This document shows positions 34,973 through 44,119 of a DNA stretch of 64,000 nt, piece after piece. The notes under the pieces are model-generated. The model made no database searches, was not told where the DNA came from, and saw nothing but the letters and a program-made list of their open reading frames with translations. Source of the stretch: Gp1-AA145 sp963757135 (GTDB lineage Bacteria > Acidobacteriota > Terriglobia > Terriglobales > Acidobacteriaceae); contig CAVWQE010000006.1 in assembly GCA_963757135.1 (NCBI GenBank), positions 372,001-436,000 on the forward strand, in the 5' to 3' direction. Position 1 is the stretch's first letter. Each line of letters opens with the position of its first letter. The translations under genes and the position numbers were made by a program.

Positions 34973-35935
34973 TCAATGCGCGGCCTCGGCAACGCGTCTT
35001 ACTATCGGTGTGTTCATCTTATATTTGCGGGCGGTCAGGTTCCCGCTGGCGTCTTTCACCTGCAAGGTGAAAGTTGGCAGGTCGCCTTCTTTGTCGAAAT
35101 TCTCGTGGGAAATTGTCACTGGCAGCATGCCGTTCAGTCCGCGTTCACGATAAGCCGTCTCGTAGCGATGACGGCGCACATTCCACGTAAACACCCGCGC
35201 TTGATTGTAGTCAAAGGGAAGTCCATCCTTGGGTTCACTCAACAACATCAAGTACTGCGGAACTTTGTTTTCTCCATCTTTGACCTCATCCAGTTTGAAG
35301 CAGCCCACAATGCGCTGACCCTCGGCGTATTGCGCAACTTCGAGCGGAACATCCAGATCGATCAACCGTCCAAGCACCCAGCCTACGTGGCCCTGCGAGT
35401 CGCGCACCAGCCACCAATCTTCCATAGGAACTGCCGATGGTTTTGCAGACGCAAGCTTTATGCTTCCGCCAGGGACATTTTTTTCCACTGTCGAACGTTT
35501 TAAGACCGAGATCTTCGCGCTCTGCGCCAACTGATAAAGATGATCGGTTTCGCGACCGGGCTCGACGTGCAGGTTGGTGTCGTTACGGGTGGTTGCAGTG
35601 CCCACAACCGGAACATCTTTTTGTTCCTGCGCAAGCTTCTGAAAACTGTCGAAGACCTGCTGATTAACCAGATATCTCTGTTCAACCCAACCTTCGAGTC
35701 CCGAGGCCGTGCGCACCCGCGCGAAGCGCTTCTCTCGGTCCAGAACCTCAACCCGATCGCCGTTAGCAGCGAATCCAACCTTGTTGAATACTTGCGAGAG
35801 TTGATCGCGAAGCACAACCTGCGGGGCGGAGACGTAATCCACCTCGAGCACGCGTCGGTGGCCTCGATTGCAGCCGCCGAGCGATGAGCACGCCGCAAGC
35901 GCCAGCGATAACCATTTTTTGGCGGGAGATTTCAC
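34973..35935 (-). CDS. SH3-domain lipoprotein
   Basis: A probable lipoprotein of 320 residues. The GTG at 35935 is chosen because it gives a classic lipoprotein signal (KSPAKKWLSLALAACSSLGG, then Cys22); a GTG 13 codons upstream is possible but spoils the signal. Two bacterial SH3-like modules follow: one with NGDRVEVLDREKRFARVRT and GLEGWVEQRYL, the next with NLHVEPGRETDHLYQLAQ and WWLVRDSQGHVGWVLGRLI. The C-terminal third is a beta-rich domain with no name I recognise. SH3b domains often bind cell-wall peptides; the role here is unknown. It reads as a single gene between receptor 2 and ilvA. Confidence 0.75.
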   Translation of the reverse strand: MKSPAKKWLSLALAACSSLGGCNRGHRRVLEVDYVSAPQVVLRDQLSQVFNKVGFAANGDRVEVLDREKRFARVRTASGLEGWVEQRYLVNQQVFDSFQKLAQEQKDVPVVGTATTRNDTNLHVEPGRETDHLYQLAQSAKISVLKRSTVEKNVPGGSIKLASAKPSAVPMEDWWLVRDSQGHVGWVLGRLIDLDVPLEVAQYAEGQRIVGCFKLDEVKDGENKVPQYLMLLSEPKDGLPFDYNQARVFTWNVRRHRYETAYRERGLNGMLPVTISHENFDKEGDLPTFTLQVKDASGNLTARKYKMNTPIVRRVAEAAH

Positions 35936-36019
35936 TGCAGCAGAAACTTCATCATAACGCAGCGTCACGGCCACGCCAGTTACGAATGGGACACGTGGGT
36001 CCAGAGCGCCGCTTGACGT

Positions 36020-37258
36020 TTAGAGAATACGCTCGTGCGCATACCCACTAGCGCTGAGCGCCGAGAGTAGCTCAGCAATGTGGTCCGCACCGCGGGTTTC
36101 CATAGTGATGTCAATGGCGGTGTCGCCGAGGTTGACGCCGTAGTAAGCGCGATCGTAGGAGGTCTCGACGATATTAGCGCGGTGCTGCGCCAGTATGCCA
36201 GTGAGCCGATGCAATGCGCCCGGATAATCCGGCAAGTGGACGCGCAGCCGCACCAGGCGCCCATCTTTCACCAAGCCGCGCTCCATAATCCGCGATAACA
36301 GGCTTACGTCAATGTTCCCGCCGCATACCAGTACGGCTACCTTGTTGCCACTCAGCGAAGTTTTGCGATTGATCAGGGCCGCGATGGCCGCCGCGCCCGC
36401 GCCTTCGGCGAGAGTCTTCTCGCGCTCCAATAGTAGAAGGATAGCGTTAGCGATTTCCTCCTCGTCCACAGTAACAATATCGTCCACGTATTTTTGAACA
36501 AGCGGGAGTGTCTTCTCCCCCGCGCGGCGCACGGCAATGCCGTCGGCGATAGTCGCCGCCGGGCTGAGCGTGACTGGTTGACCTTCGGCTACGGCCACTT
36601 TCATCGATGGCAAACGCGCGGGCTGAACACCGATCACGCGAACCCGCGGATTCGCCTCTTTCACAGCGCACGCGACACCGGAGATCAGTCCGCCACCACC
36701 GATAGGAGCCACGATGGCCTCGACATCCGGCACCTGCTGCAAAATTTCGAGGCCCATCGTCCCCTGCCCGGCGATGACCACTTCATCATCGAAGGGATGA
36801 ATGAAGGTCATGCCGAACTGCGCGCTCCGGCTGACGGCTTCTTCGCAGGCTTCGTCATAATTTGCGCCGTGAAGAATGACTTCAGCGCCGTAACTTTTGG
36901 TCGCGGAAACCTTGATCAGCGGCGTGGTCAAGGGCATTACGATCTGGGCACGCACTCCGTGTCTTCCGGCGTGATACGCGACGCCCTGCGCGTGATTTCC
37001 CGCCGATGCCGCTATGACACCGCGGGACCGATCTCCCGGCGTGAGCGTCAGCAATTTGTTAAGCGCGCCGCGTTCCTTGAATGCGCCCGTGCGCTGCAGG
37101 TTGTCGAGCTTCAGAAAAACGGCGTTTCCGGTGAGCTGTGAAAAGCCCTCCGATCGTGCGCATGGAGATAGATAGATCGAGTCGCGGATGCGGCCCATGG
37201 CGGCCTGGATGTCGGCGAGCGAGAGAGGGTGCTCGGGAGCGCGACCTGCTTTCGGCAT
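36020..37258 (-). CDS. ilvA: Threonine ammonia-lyase with ACT domain
   Basis: A pyridoxal-phosphate enzyme of 412 residues that deaminates threonine to 2-oxobutanoate, the first step of isoleucine synthesis or threonine catabolism. The PLP Lys is Lys61 in RTGAFKERGA. SAGNHAQGVAYHA, the glycine-rich phosphate loop PIGGGGLISG and LVCGGNIDVSLL are present. One ACT domain at the C-terminus (RLRVHLPDYPGALHRLTGIL) suggests effector control. This is the shorter form with one ACT domain rather than the E. coli IlvA form with two ACT-like modules. The ATG at 37258 is preferred over a GTG six codons upstream; neither has a strong SD. Confidence 0.93.
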   Translation of the reverse strand: MPKAGRAPEHPLSLADIQAAMGRIRDSIYLSPCARSEGFSQLTGNAVFLKLDNLQRTGAFKERGALNKLLTLTPGDRSRGVIAASAGNHAQGVAYHAGRHGVRAQIVMPLTTPLIKVSATKSYGAEVILHGANYDEACEEAVSRSAQFGMTFIHPFDDEVVIAGQGTMGLEILQQVPDVEAIVAPIGGGGLISGVACAVKEANPRVRVIGVQPARLPSMKVAVAEGQPVTLSPAATIADGIAVRRAGEKTLPLVQKYVDDIVTVDEEEIANAILLLLEREKTLAEGAGAAAIAALINRKTSLSGNKVAVLVCGGNIDVSLLSRIMERGLVKDGRLVRLRVHLPDYPGALHRLTGILAQHRANIVETSYDRAYYGVNLGDTAIDITMETRGADHIAELLSALSASGYAHERIL

Positions 37259-37331
37259 GAGAATTGGTCTCGACACTGTGACAGGTTCTGCGGCGAGCTG
37301 TGCGCTGCAGCGTCAAACAAAAAGCTTGTAA

Positions 37332-37432
37332 CCGCAAAGTTCGCAGAGTTAGCGCGGAGATCGCAGAGAAACCATTTTAAGCCTGCAACGGGTCTACTCT
37401 ACAATAAAGGCTCTTCTCTGCGAACTTTGCGG
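37332..37432. repeat. 17-bp perfect inverted repeat
   Basis: CCGCAAAGTTCGCAGAG (37332-37348) is the exact reverse complement of CTCTGCGAACTTTGCGG (37416-37432), 67 bases apart. Degenerate extra copies (GATCGCAGAGAA; CTCTGTGTTCTCTGCGG) flank both arms. It fills most of the ilvA-gltD gap. It looks like a dispersed intergenic palindromic repeat; the long loop argues against a simple terminator. Confidence 0.75.
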
Positions 37433-37484
37433 ATTTTCTCTGTGTTCTCTGCGGTTAAGAGCTTCTTGAGCAGTTGCATTCACG

Positions 37485-38945
37485 TTATGCTGAGACCAGG
37501 TCGCGCCGCACCTTCGTTTTGGAAACCGGCTTGGCTGACGGCTTATTCAGGAAAACATCCATAGCCGCCGCCGCATTGCGCCCTTCAGCAATCGCCCACA
37601 CCACCAGCGATTGTCCCCGACGCATATCTCCCGCGGCGAATACTCCCGGCACACTGGACATGTAATCGTTTCCGGTTGCAACATTGCCGCGCGAATCAAG
37701 TTGCACGCCAAGCTTCTCAATCATGCCGTTGCGCACCGGTCCAGTGAATCCCATGGCAAGCAGCGCGAGATCACACTCCATCACAAATTCCGTCCCGGGA
37801 AGCGGTTCAAACTTCGGCGGAGGACCAACTTTGATTCCGTGCAACTGCTTCACGTTTCCGTTCGCGTCACCAGTAAACTTCACCGTCGCCACGCCCCACT
37901 CGCGCTTGCCACCTTCCTCGTGCGCACCTTCTATTCGTAGTTGCATCGGCCAAAGCGGCCACGGAGTTGAGGAAGCACGCCCCGCCGGAGGCATCGGCAT
38001 GATTTCAAATTGATGGACTGACGCAGCCTTCTGCCGATGAACCGTGCCCAGGCAGTCTGCTCCGGTGTCTCCCCCTCCAATAATAATGGCGCGCTTTCCG
38101 GTGGCTAGAATGTTGGCATCCGGGTCGAGCTTGTCGCCGTGGCAACGCTTATTCGACTGCGGCAAATAGTCCATCGCAAAGTGAATGCCCCGCAGTTCCC
38201 TTCCGGGCACACTTAAATCTCGCGGGGCTTCGGCACCGCCGGCTAGAAGCATCGCATCAAACTCGCGCTGTAGGTCCTCAACCGGAAGCGAGTGTCCAAC
38301 ATGAGCATTGGTGACAAACTTCACGCCCTCGCTTTCCATTTGGTCGAGCCGCCGGTCCACGATGCGCTTTTCCATCTTGAACTCAGGAATGCCGTAACGC
38401 AGCAATCCGCCGATGCGGTCCGCCTTCTCGTAAACCGTTACCCAGTGTCCCGCACGGTTCAGTTGCTGCGCCGCAGCGAGGCCGGCGGGTCCTGACCCGA
38501 CAATCGCTACTTTCTTTCCTGTGCGAAATTTCGGCGGCTCGGGACGAATCGCGCCCTCAGCCCAGCCCCGTTCAACAACGCTCTTTTCAATCTGCTTGAT
38601 CGTTACCGCGGGCTCGTTAATTCCCAGCACGCAAGCGGCTTCGCACGGCGCCGGACAGATCCGCCCCGTAAATTCAGGGAAATTATTGGTCGAGTGCAGC
38701 TGCCGCAGAGCCTCTTTCCAGCGGCCGTTATAAACGAGGTCGTTCCAGTCCGGAATCAAATTGTTGACCGGGCATCCGGTGTGACAGAAAGGCACGCCGC
38801 AATCCATGCAGCGCGCGCCCTGGGCGCGCAGCTTTTCTTCAGGAAAATCCTGGTAGATTTCAAACCAGTCATTCACCCGTTCGGTGACCGGACGCCGCGT
38901 GGCGCTCTCCCGCCCAGATTCCATAAAGCCCGACGGCTTACCCAT
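37485..38945 (-). CDS. gltD: Glutamate synthase small subunit
   Basis: The NADPH-oxidising beta subunit of glutamate synthase, 486 residues; it passes electrons to GltB for glutamine-dependent glutamate formation. N-terminal Fe-S motifs are CMDCGVPFCHTGCP and CPAPCEAAC. The FAD-binding site is VAIVGSGPAGLAAAQQL, the NADPH site AIIIGGGDTGADCLGT, and GVFAAGDMRRGQSLVVWAIA closes the FAD domain. The ATG at 38945 (MGKPSGFMESGRES) overlaps the gltB stop as ATGGGTAA; a longer frame that runs into gltB is rejected. Confidence 0.96.
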   Translation of the reverse strand: MGKPSGFMESGRESATRRPVTERVNDWFEIYQDFPEEKLRAQGARCMDCGVPFCHTGCPVNNLIPDWNDLVYNGRWKEALRQLHSTNNFPEFTGRICPAPCEAACVLGINEPAVTIKQIEKSVVERGWAEGAIRPEPPKFRTGKKVAIVGSGPAGLAAAQQLNRAGHWVTVYEKADRIGGLLRYGIPEFKMEKRIVDRRLDQMESEGVKFVTNAHVGHSLPVEDLQREFDAMLLAGGAEAPRDLSVPGRELRGIHFAMDYLPQSNKRCHGDKLDPDANILATGKRAIIIGGGDTGADCLGTVHRQKAASVHQFEIMPMPPAGRASSTPWPLWPMQLRIEGAHEEGGKREWGVATVKFTGDANGNVKQLHGIKVGPPPKFEPLPGTEFVMECDLALLAMGFTGPVRNGMIEKLGVQLDSRGNVATGNDYMSSVPGVFAAGDMRRGQSLVVWAIAEGRNAAAAMDVFLNKPSAKPVSKTKVRRDLVSA

Positions 38946-41900
38946 GCATCGCCTCCACCAGTTCGGGAACCGGAAGCGTTTGGCCAGGGATGTACTGCTG
39001 CCGGGTGCGAGTAACGCCCAGCACCCGCTTGAACTCGTGCGGGAATATTTTGATGAAGCGCGGCAACATTTCCATCCAGTTGTCGAGAAGTTGTTTGGCG
39101 CGCTTGCTGCCGGTGAGTTCAAAGTGGCGTTGAACCAACCCGTGTACCAGTTCCACGTCACGCGGTTCAATCACCGGTTCAAGATCTACCGCCGCCAGGT
39201 TGCAACGCTTTTCAGTGAAGTCTCCGCGCTCGTCAAAAACGTAGGCAATGCCACCGCTCATACCCGCAGCAAAATTTCTACCGCACGAGCCGAGAACGAC
39301 CACCAGGCCGTTCGTCATGTACTCGCAGCCATGGTCGCCCACGCCTTCCACGACCGCGGTCGCTCCGGAATTGCGAACGGCAAAACGTTCGCCAGCCATT
39401 CCGCTGAAAAAGGCTTCGCCGCTGGTCGCGCCGTAGAGCGCGACGTTGCCAATAAGAATGTTTTCTTCAGCCGCGAAATGCGATTTTTTCGGCGGGCGAA
39501 CGATGACATGTCCACCCGAAAGCCCCTTGCCAACGTAATCGTTAGCGTCGCCTTCGAGCGTCATGGTCACACCTTTGGCCAAAAATGCGCCAAAGCTTTG
39601 CCCTGCGGAGCCTTCGAACTTGATGCGAATGGTGTCATCCGGCAGCCCGTCGGACCCATAGCGACGAGCAATGCCTCCGCTCAGCATGGCACCCACCGTG
39701 CGGTGCACATTGCGGATCGAGAAGTTCATCTCTACCGGTTCGCGGTTCTCCAGCGCGGCCTTGGCGCCTGCAATCAGTTCGTGATCGAGCGCGCCCTCAA
39801 GCCCATGATTCTGCTTCTGAACGCAGTGCCGCGCCACCCGCCCCGGCAGCGGCGGGTTGTAGAGAATCGCCGAGAGATCAACGCCTCGGGCTTTCCAGTG
39901 ATTGATGGCGGGCTGCACATCGAGCATGTCCACACGTCCAACCATCTCGTCCACTTTGCGGAAGCCGAGGTCCGCCATGTACTGCCGCACCTGCTCGGCG
40001 ATGAAGAAGAAGTAATTGATAACGTGCTCGGGCTTACCGGCAAACTTCTTTCGCAGCTCGGGATCCTGCGTAGCGATGCCCACCGAGCATGTATTCAAGT
40101 GGCACTTACGCAGCATGATGCAGCCCATCGCAACCAGCGGCGTTGTCGCGAATCCAAACTCTTCGGCTCCGAGCAGCGCCGCGATTGTCACGTCTCGGCC
40201 GGTTTGCAGCTTTCCGTCGGTCTGCACACGTATTCGGCTGCGCAAGTCATTCATGAGCAGGACCTGCTGTGTTTCCGCGAGACCTATCTCCCACGGTATT
40301 CCGGCATGCTTAATGGAACTCAGCGGCGAAGCGCCGGTGCCACCGCTGTCACCGGAGATGAGCACGACATCGGCATGCGCTTTCGCAACACCCGCAGCCA
40401 CGGTGCCGACTCCGATCTCCGAAACCAGCTTTACCGAAATTCGCGCCTGCGGATTCGTATTCTTGAGGTCATAAATCAGCTGCGCCAAATCTTCGATTGA
40501 ATAAATGTCATGATGCGGCGGCGGCGAAATCAGCCCGACTCCGGGAATCGAATGCCGCAAGCGGGCGATCACGTCGTCAACTTTATGGCCGGGAAGCTGG
40601 CCGCCTTCGCCGGGTTTTGCGCCTTGCGCCATCTTGATCTGCAACTCGTCAGCATTAACCAGATAATTCGTGGTCACGCCGAAACGCGCCGATGCCACCT
40701 GTTTAATGGCGCTGCGGCGCCAATCGCCGTTTTCGTCTTTCTTATATCGCTCCTCGTCTTCGCCGCCTTCACCGGTATTCGATTTTCCGCCGATCCGGTT
40801 CATGGCTATCGCGAGCGCCTCGTGCGCTTCTTTGCTGATCGAACCGAACGACATTGCTCCGGTCGTAAAGCGCTTGACGATTTCTTTTGCGAGCTCGACC
40901 TGATCAATCGCTACCGGCTTGCGCGCTTTCTTGATCTTCATCAGGCTGCGCAGCGTCGCCAGGTTCTGGCTCTGGCTGTCAATCAGATCCGTGTATTCCT
41001 GGAATGTCTTGAAATTCTGCTCGCGCACGCTGTGCTGCAGCTTGCTGATGGTGAGTGGATTCAGCAGGTGATACTCGCCATTCACCCGGAAGTGATAGCT
41101 TCCGCCGACCGCCAGTTCCGTGTCCGCATCGGTGACCGGACGAAACGCAAACGCGTGTTTCAGTTGCGCTTCGCGCGCCAGCACATCAAGCCCAACGCCG
41201 CCGATTCGCGAACTCGTTCCGGAGAAGTAGGCCTGCACCAGATCTTCATTTAGACCAATGGCCTCGAATACCTGCGCGCCCCGATAACTTTGCAGCGTCG
41301 AGATGCCCATCTTCGAGAAAGTTTTCAGCAATCCCTTGTTGATGGCCTTGATGAAGTGCTTCACCGCAACATCCGGCGTCATGCCACCCGGCAGATAACC
41401 GCGCGTCGCCAGATCTTCCAGACTTTCGATCGCAAGATAAGGATTGACCGCGCTCGCACCGTAACCGATCAGCAACGCAAAATGCATCACCTCCCGTGGT
41501 TCGCCCGACTCGATGATCAGCGCGACCTGCGTTCGAGTCTCTTCGCGGACGAGTAAGTTATGGACCGACGCCAGCGCCAGCAGGCTCGGTATCGGCGCAT
41601 AATCCTTGTCCACGCCTCGATCGGAAAGAATAAGAAGTGAATATCCCGACTTCACCGCCAGCGACGCCCGTTTCGAAAGCTCATCCAGCGCCGAGCGCAG
41701 TCCGCCTTCGCCATCCGCGCCGCGGAACAGCGCTGGAAGGGTGATCGCGAGCAGGTCTCCCCGCGAAACGCGTCGCAGTTTCTCAAGATCACGGTTCGTC
41801 AGAATCGGATGCGGCAGCTTGAGCGTGTGGCAGTTCTCCGGCGTCTCATCGAGAATGTTGCGCTCCGTGCCGATGTAGCTGATGAGCGACATCACCATCT

Positions 41901-43524
41901 CTTCGCGGATGGGATCGATCGGCGGATTCGTGACCTGCGCGAACAGCTGTTTGAAATAGTTGAATAGCGGCTGCGGCTTGTCGCTCAGGCAGGCCAGCGG
42001 AGTGTCGGTCCCCATAGAACCGATGGGTTCTTCGCCCCAGGCCGCCATCGGCTCAATAATCATCTTCAGATCTTCGTCGCTGTAGCCGAAGGCGCGCTGC
42101 CGCGCCAATATTGTCGCGTGATCGGAAGCATGCACGCGCACCGGCTCCGGCAGCTGGTCGAGCGTGATTTGATTTTGCTGCAGCCATTCCCCATAAGGTT
42201 GGCGCGCTGCAAGACGTTTCTTGATTTCTTTGTCAGCGATAATACGGCCTTCCACCGTATCAACTAGGAACATCTTCCCCGGTTGCAGGCGCCCTTTACG
42301 CTTCACCTTTTCCGGCGGAACCGAAAGCACGCCGGCTTCTGAAGCCATGACCACCAGATCGTCGTCGGTCACGACATAGCGTCCGGGACGCAATCCATTG
42401 CGGTCGAGCGTCGCGCCAATCAGCTTGCCGTCCGTGAATGCAATCGCCGCCGGCCCGTCCCACGGTTCCATCAGCGAGCAGTGATATTCGTAAAATGCCC
42501 GCTTCTCCGACTTGATATGCGGGTTTCCCGCCCAGGCTTCGGGAATGAGCATGGCCATGACGTGCGGCAAGCTGCGTCCGGCCTGGAACAAAAGTTCAAC
42601 GGCATTGTCAAAGCTTGCGGAATCGCTTCCCTGCGGCTCTATGACTGGAAAAACTTTCTTCATGTCATCGCCGAAAAGCGGTGACTCCAGAATCGACTGG
42701 CGCGCGTGCATCCACGCGACGTTGCCTTTCAGCGTGTTGATTTCACCGTTATGTGCAATGTAGCGGTAAGGATGGGCGAGCTTCCAGCTGGGAAACGTAT
42801 TCGTCGAGAACCGCTGGTGTACCAGGCAAAGCGCGCTTACTGCATCCGGATCGGACAGATCGCCGTAGAAGTTTGCGATCTGAGGAGCCAGCAACAAGCC
42901 TTTATAAACAATCGTCCGGCACGAGAGCGACGGGATATAGAAAAATTCCTTGTCTTCGATCTCCGACGCTTCAATTTCGTTTTCGGCGCGCTTACGCACC
43001 ACATAAAGCTTGCGTTCAAAAGCGTCCTCGTCGATCTCCGACGGGCGGCCCACGAAAATCTGCTGGATGTAGGGTTGCGACGCCCGCGCCACGCGCCCGA
43101 TGGCATCGCCGTTGACCGGAGTATCGCGCCAGCCGAGAACGCTGAGGCCTTCTTCACGGATAATCCGTTCCAAGACGCCTTCGCAGTTCAGTCGCGGATG
43201 CATTTCTACGGGAAGAAATGTCATGCCTACGGCATACTCGCCAGGAATGGGCAGAGTAAAACCCAGCGTTTCGCATTCACGCGCGAAGAACTTGTGGGGA
43301 ATCTGAATCAATACGCCCGCGCCGTCACCGGTTTCGGGATCGCAACCGCAAGCGCCACGATGCGTCAGGTTGATGAGTACCTGAATGCCCTGCTCGATGA
43401 TCTGATGGCTCTTTTCTCCACGAATGCTGGCGACGAACCCCATCCCGCAGGCATCGTGCTCGTTCGCAGGGTTATAGAGACCCTGCGCCGGGGGCAAGCC
43501 GTTTTGTGTTTTCCAAAGCTGCAA
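38938..43524 (-). CDS. gltB: Glutamate synthase large subunit
   Basis: The alpha subunit of glutamate synthase, 1528 residues, combining ammonia release from glutamine with reductive transfer to 2-oxoglutarate. A TTG at 43524 is chosen because AGGAG lies 7 bases upstream. This leaves a 25-residue propeptide before the nucleophile Cys26 in HDACGMGFVAS. The order is a class II glutaminase (to about residue 420), central domain, FMN/synthase domain (SVKLVSEIGVGTVAAGVAKA, SGDSGGTGASPLSSIKHAG), 3Fe-4S ligands CIMLRKCHLNTC, and the C-terminal GXGXG helix (DYVGKGLSGGHVIV). Long open frames on the opposite strand are codon-bias shadows. Confidence 0.96.
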   Translation of the reverse strand: MQLWKTQNGLPPAQGLYNPANEHDACGMGFVASIRGEKSHQIIEQGIQVLINLTHRGACGCDPETGDGAGVLIQIPHKFFARECETLGFTLPIPGEYAVGMTFLPVEMHPRLNCEGVLERIIREEGLSVLGWRDTPVNGDAIGRVARASQPYIQQIFVGRPSEIDEDAFERKLYVVRKRAENEIEASEIEDKEFFYIPSLSCRTIVYKGLLLAPQIANFYGDLSDPDAVSALCLVHQRFSTNTFPSWKLAHPYRYIAHNGEINTLKGNVAWMHARQSILESPLFGDDMKKVFPVIEPQGSDSASFDNAVELLFQAGRSLPHVMAMLIPEAWAGNPHIKSEKRAFYEYHCSLMEPWDGPAAIAFTDGKLIGATLDRNGLRPGRYVVTDDDLVVMASEAGVLSVPPEKVKRKGRLQPGKMFLVDTVEGRIIADKEIKKRLAARQPYGEWLQQNQITLDQLPEPVRVHASDHATILARQRAFGYSDEDLKMIIEPMAAWGEEPIGSMGTDTPLACLSDKPQPLFNYFKQLFAQVTNPPIDPIREEMVMSLISYIGTERNILDETPENCHTLKLPHPILTNRDLEKLRRVSRGDLLAITLPALFRGADGEGGLRSALDELSKRASLAVKSGYSLLILSDRGVDKDYAPIPSLLALASVHNLLVREETRTQVALIIESGEPREVMHFALLIGYGASAVNPYLAIESLEDLATRGYLPGGMTPDVAVKHFIKAINKGLLKTFSKMGISTLQSYRGAQVFEAIGLNEDLVQAYFSGTSSRIGGVGLDVLAREAQLKHAFAFRPVTDADTELAVGGSYHFRVNGEYHLLNPLTISKLQHSVREQNFKTFQEYTDLIDSQSQNLATLRSLMKIKKARKPVAIDQVELAKEIVKRFTTGAMSFGSISKEAHEALAIAMNRIGGKSNTGEGGEDEERYKKDENGDWRRSAIKQVASARFGVTTNYLVNADELQIKMAQGAKPGEGGQLPGHKVDDVIARLRHSIPGVGLISPPPHHDIYSIEDLAQLIYDLKNTNPQARISVKLVSEIGVGTVAAGVAKAHADVVLISGDSGGTGASPLSSIKHAGIPWEIGLAETQQVLLMNDLRSRIRVQTDGKLQTGRDVTIAALLGAEEFGFATTPLVAMGCIMLRKCHLNTCSVGIATQDPELRKKFAGKPEHVINYFFFIAEQVRQYMADLGFRKVDEMVGRVDMLDVQPAINHWKARGVDLSAILYNPPLPGRVARHCVQKQNHGLEGALDHELIAGAKAALENREPVEMNFSIRNVHRTVGAMLSGGIARRYGSDGLPDDTIRIKFEGSAGQSFGAFLAKGVTMTLEGDANDYVGKGLSGGHVIVRPPKKSHFAAEENILIGNVALYGATSGEAFFSGMAGERFAVRNSGATAVVEGVGDHGCEYMTNGLVVVLGSCGRNFAAGMSGGIAYVFDERGDFTEKRCNLAAVDLEPVIEPRDVELVHGLVQRHFELTGSKRAKQLLDNWMEMLPRFIKIFPHEFKRVLGVTRTRQQYIPGQTLPVPELVEAMHG

Positions 43525-44119
43525 AAACCTTCTCCTACGTTTGCTTCTTTCGCTGGTGGGCAAAACTCGCGATCACCCCAGGACTTCGGAAATCCGACTA
43601 TCTGTAGAACCACGCTCTCAGCGAGGGCTAAGCAAGCGTTCGAACCACGACGTTCGACCGACGACAGTTCTCACCTGTATATATCTTTGGTACAGCGGTT
43701 TCGGGCTAAAAGTACAATTCAGAATTTCGATGCGGCGGATGGAAATTTCTGGAAGGTACGCCGCGTTCGCGAGGGCGCGCGCAGTAGCTCGAAGAACGTC
43801 GCATAACCACGCCCAAGTCGCGCTTCTTTCGCTTTTTCGATCACTAAAATCGAAAACTCAAATGCCTCGAGCAATCTGAGTTCCGCTATAGTTTTACAGA
43901 TGCCGTCCATGCCAAACATGCGTTCGCAGGTGCCCACAAGTATTACAGGCACACGAATTAGCCTCTGGCGTGGGCGCTGAGCTGAACATCAGGACATCTG
44001 CTCAAGACCCACAGCCAGGAGAATTGACCGGCGGTGGGTCTTTCGTTTATGGGTGCCTTCTAATCATTCGGCGGTGAGGGGTAAGCCACGATGGATGTAG
44101 AGTTATTCGGGGTGCGCGC
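43525..44119. promoter_or_regulatory. Divergent leader region gltB / lysC
   Basis: Nearly 600 bp without a credible gene, unusually long for this region. Two structures stand out. TTTTCGAT-N7-ATCGAAAA (43834-43841/43849-43856) is a perfect 8-bp stem. AAGACCCAC (44004-44012) pairs perfectly with GTGGGTCTT (44034-44042) and is followed by TCGTTT, ending 78 bases before the lysC start. The second has the shape of a terminator or attenuator in the lysC leader. I cannot match the region to a known riboswitch (lysine and SAM classes were considered). Confidence 0.45.

Noticed and set aside
37485..39170. Longer form of GltD reaching into gltB
   Set aside because: The extra 75 residues are the gltB 3' end read in another frame; the ATG at 38945 overlaps the gltB stop and begins the real protein.
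38884..40500. 538-codon open frame on the plus strand inside gltB
   Set aside because: Fully antisense to a certain gene (GltB with intact motifs); typical shadow of GC-rich third positions, no recognisable domain.
42706..43806. 366-codon plus-strand frame over the gltB start
   Set aside because: Mostly antisense to the glutaminase domain of GltB; no SD and no protein-like pattern.
43719..43952. 77-codon minus-strand frame in the gltB leader
   Set aside because: No SD, no motif; lies where gltB promoter sequences are expected.
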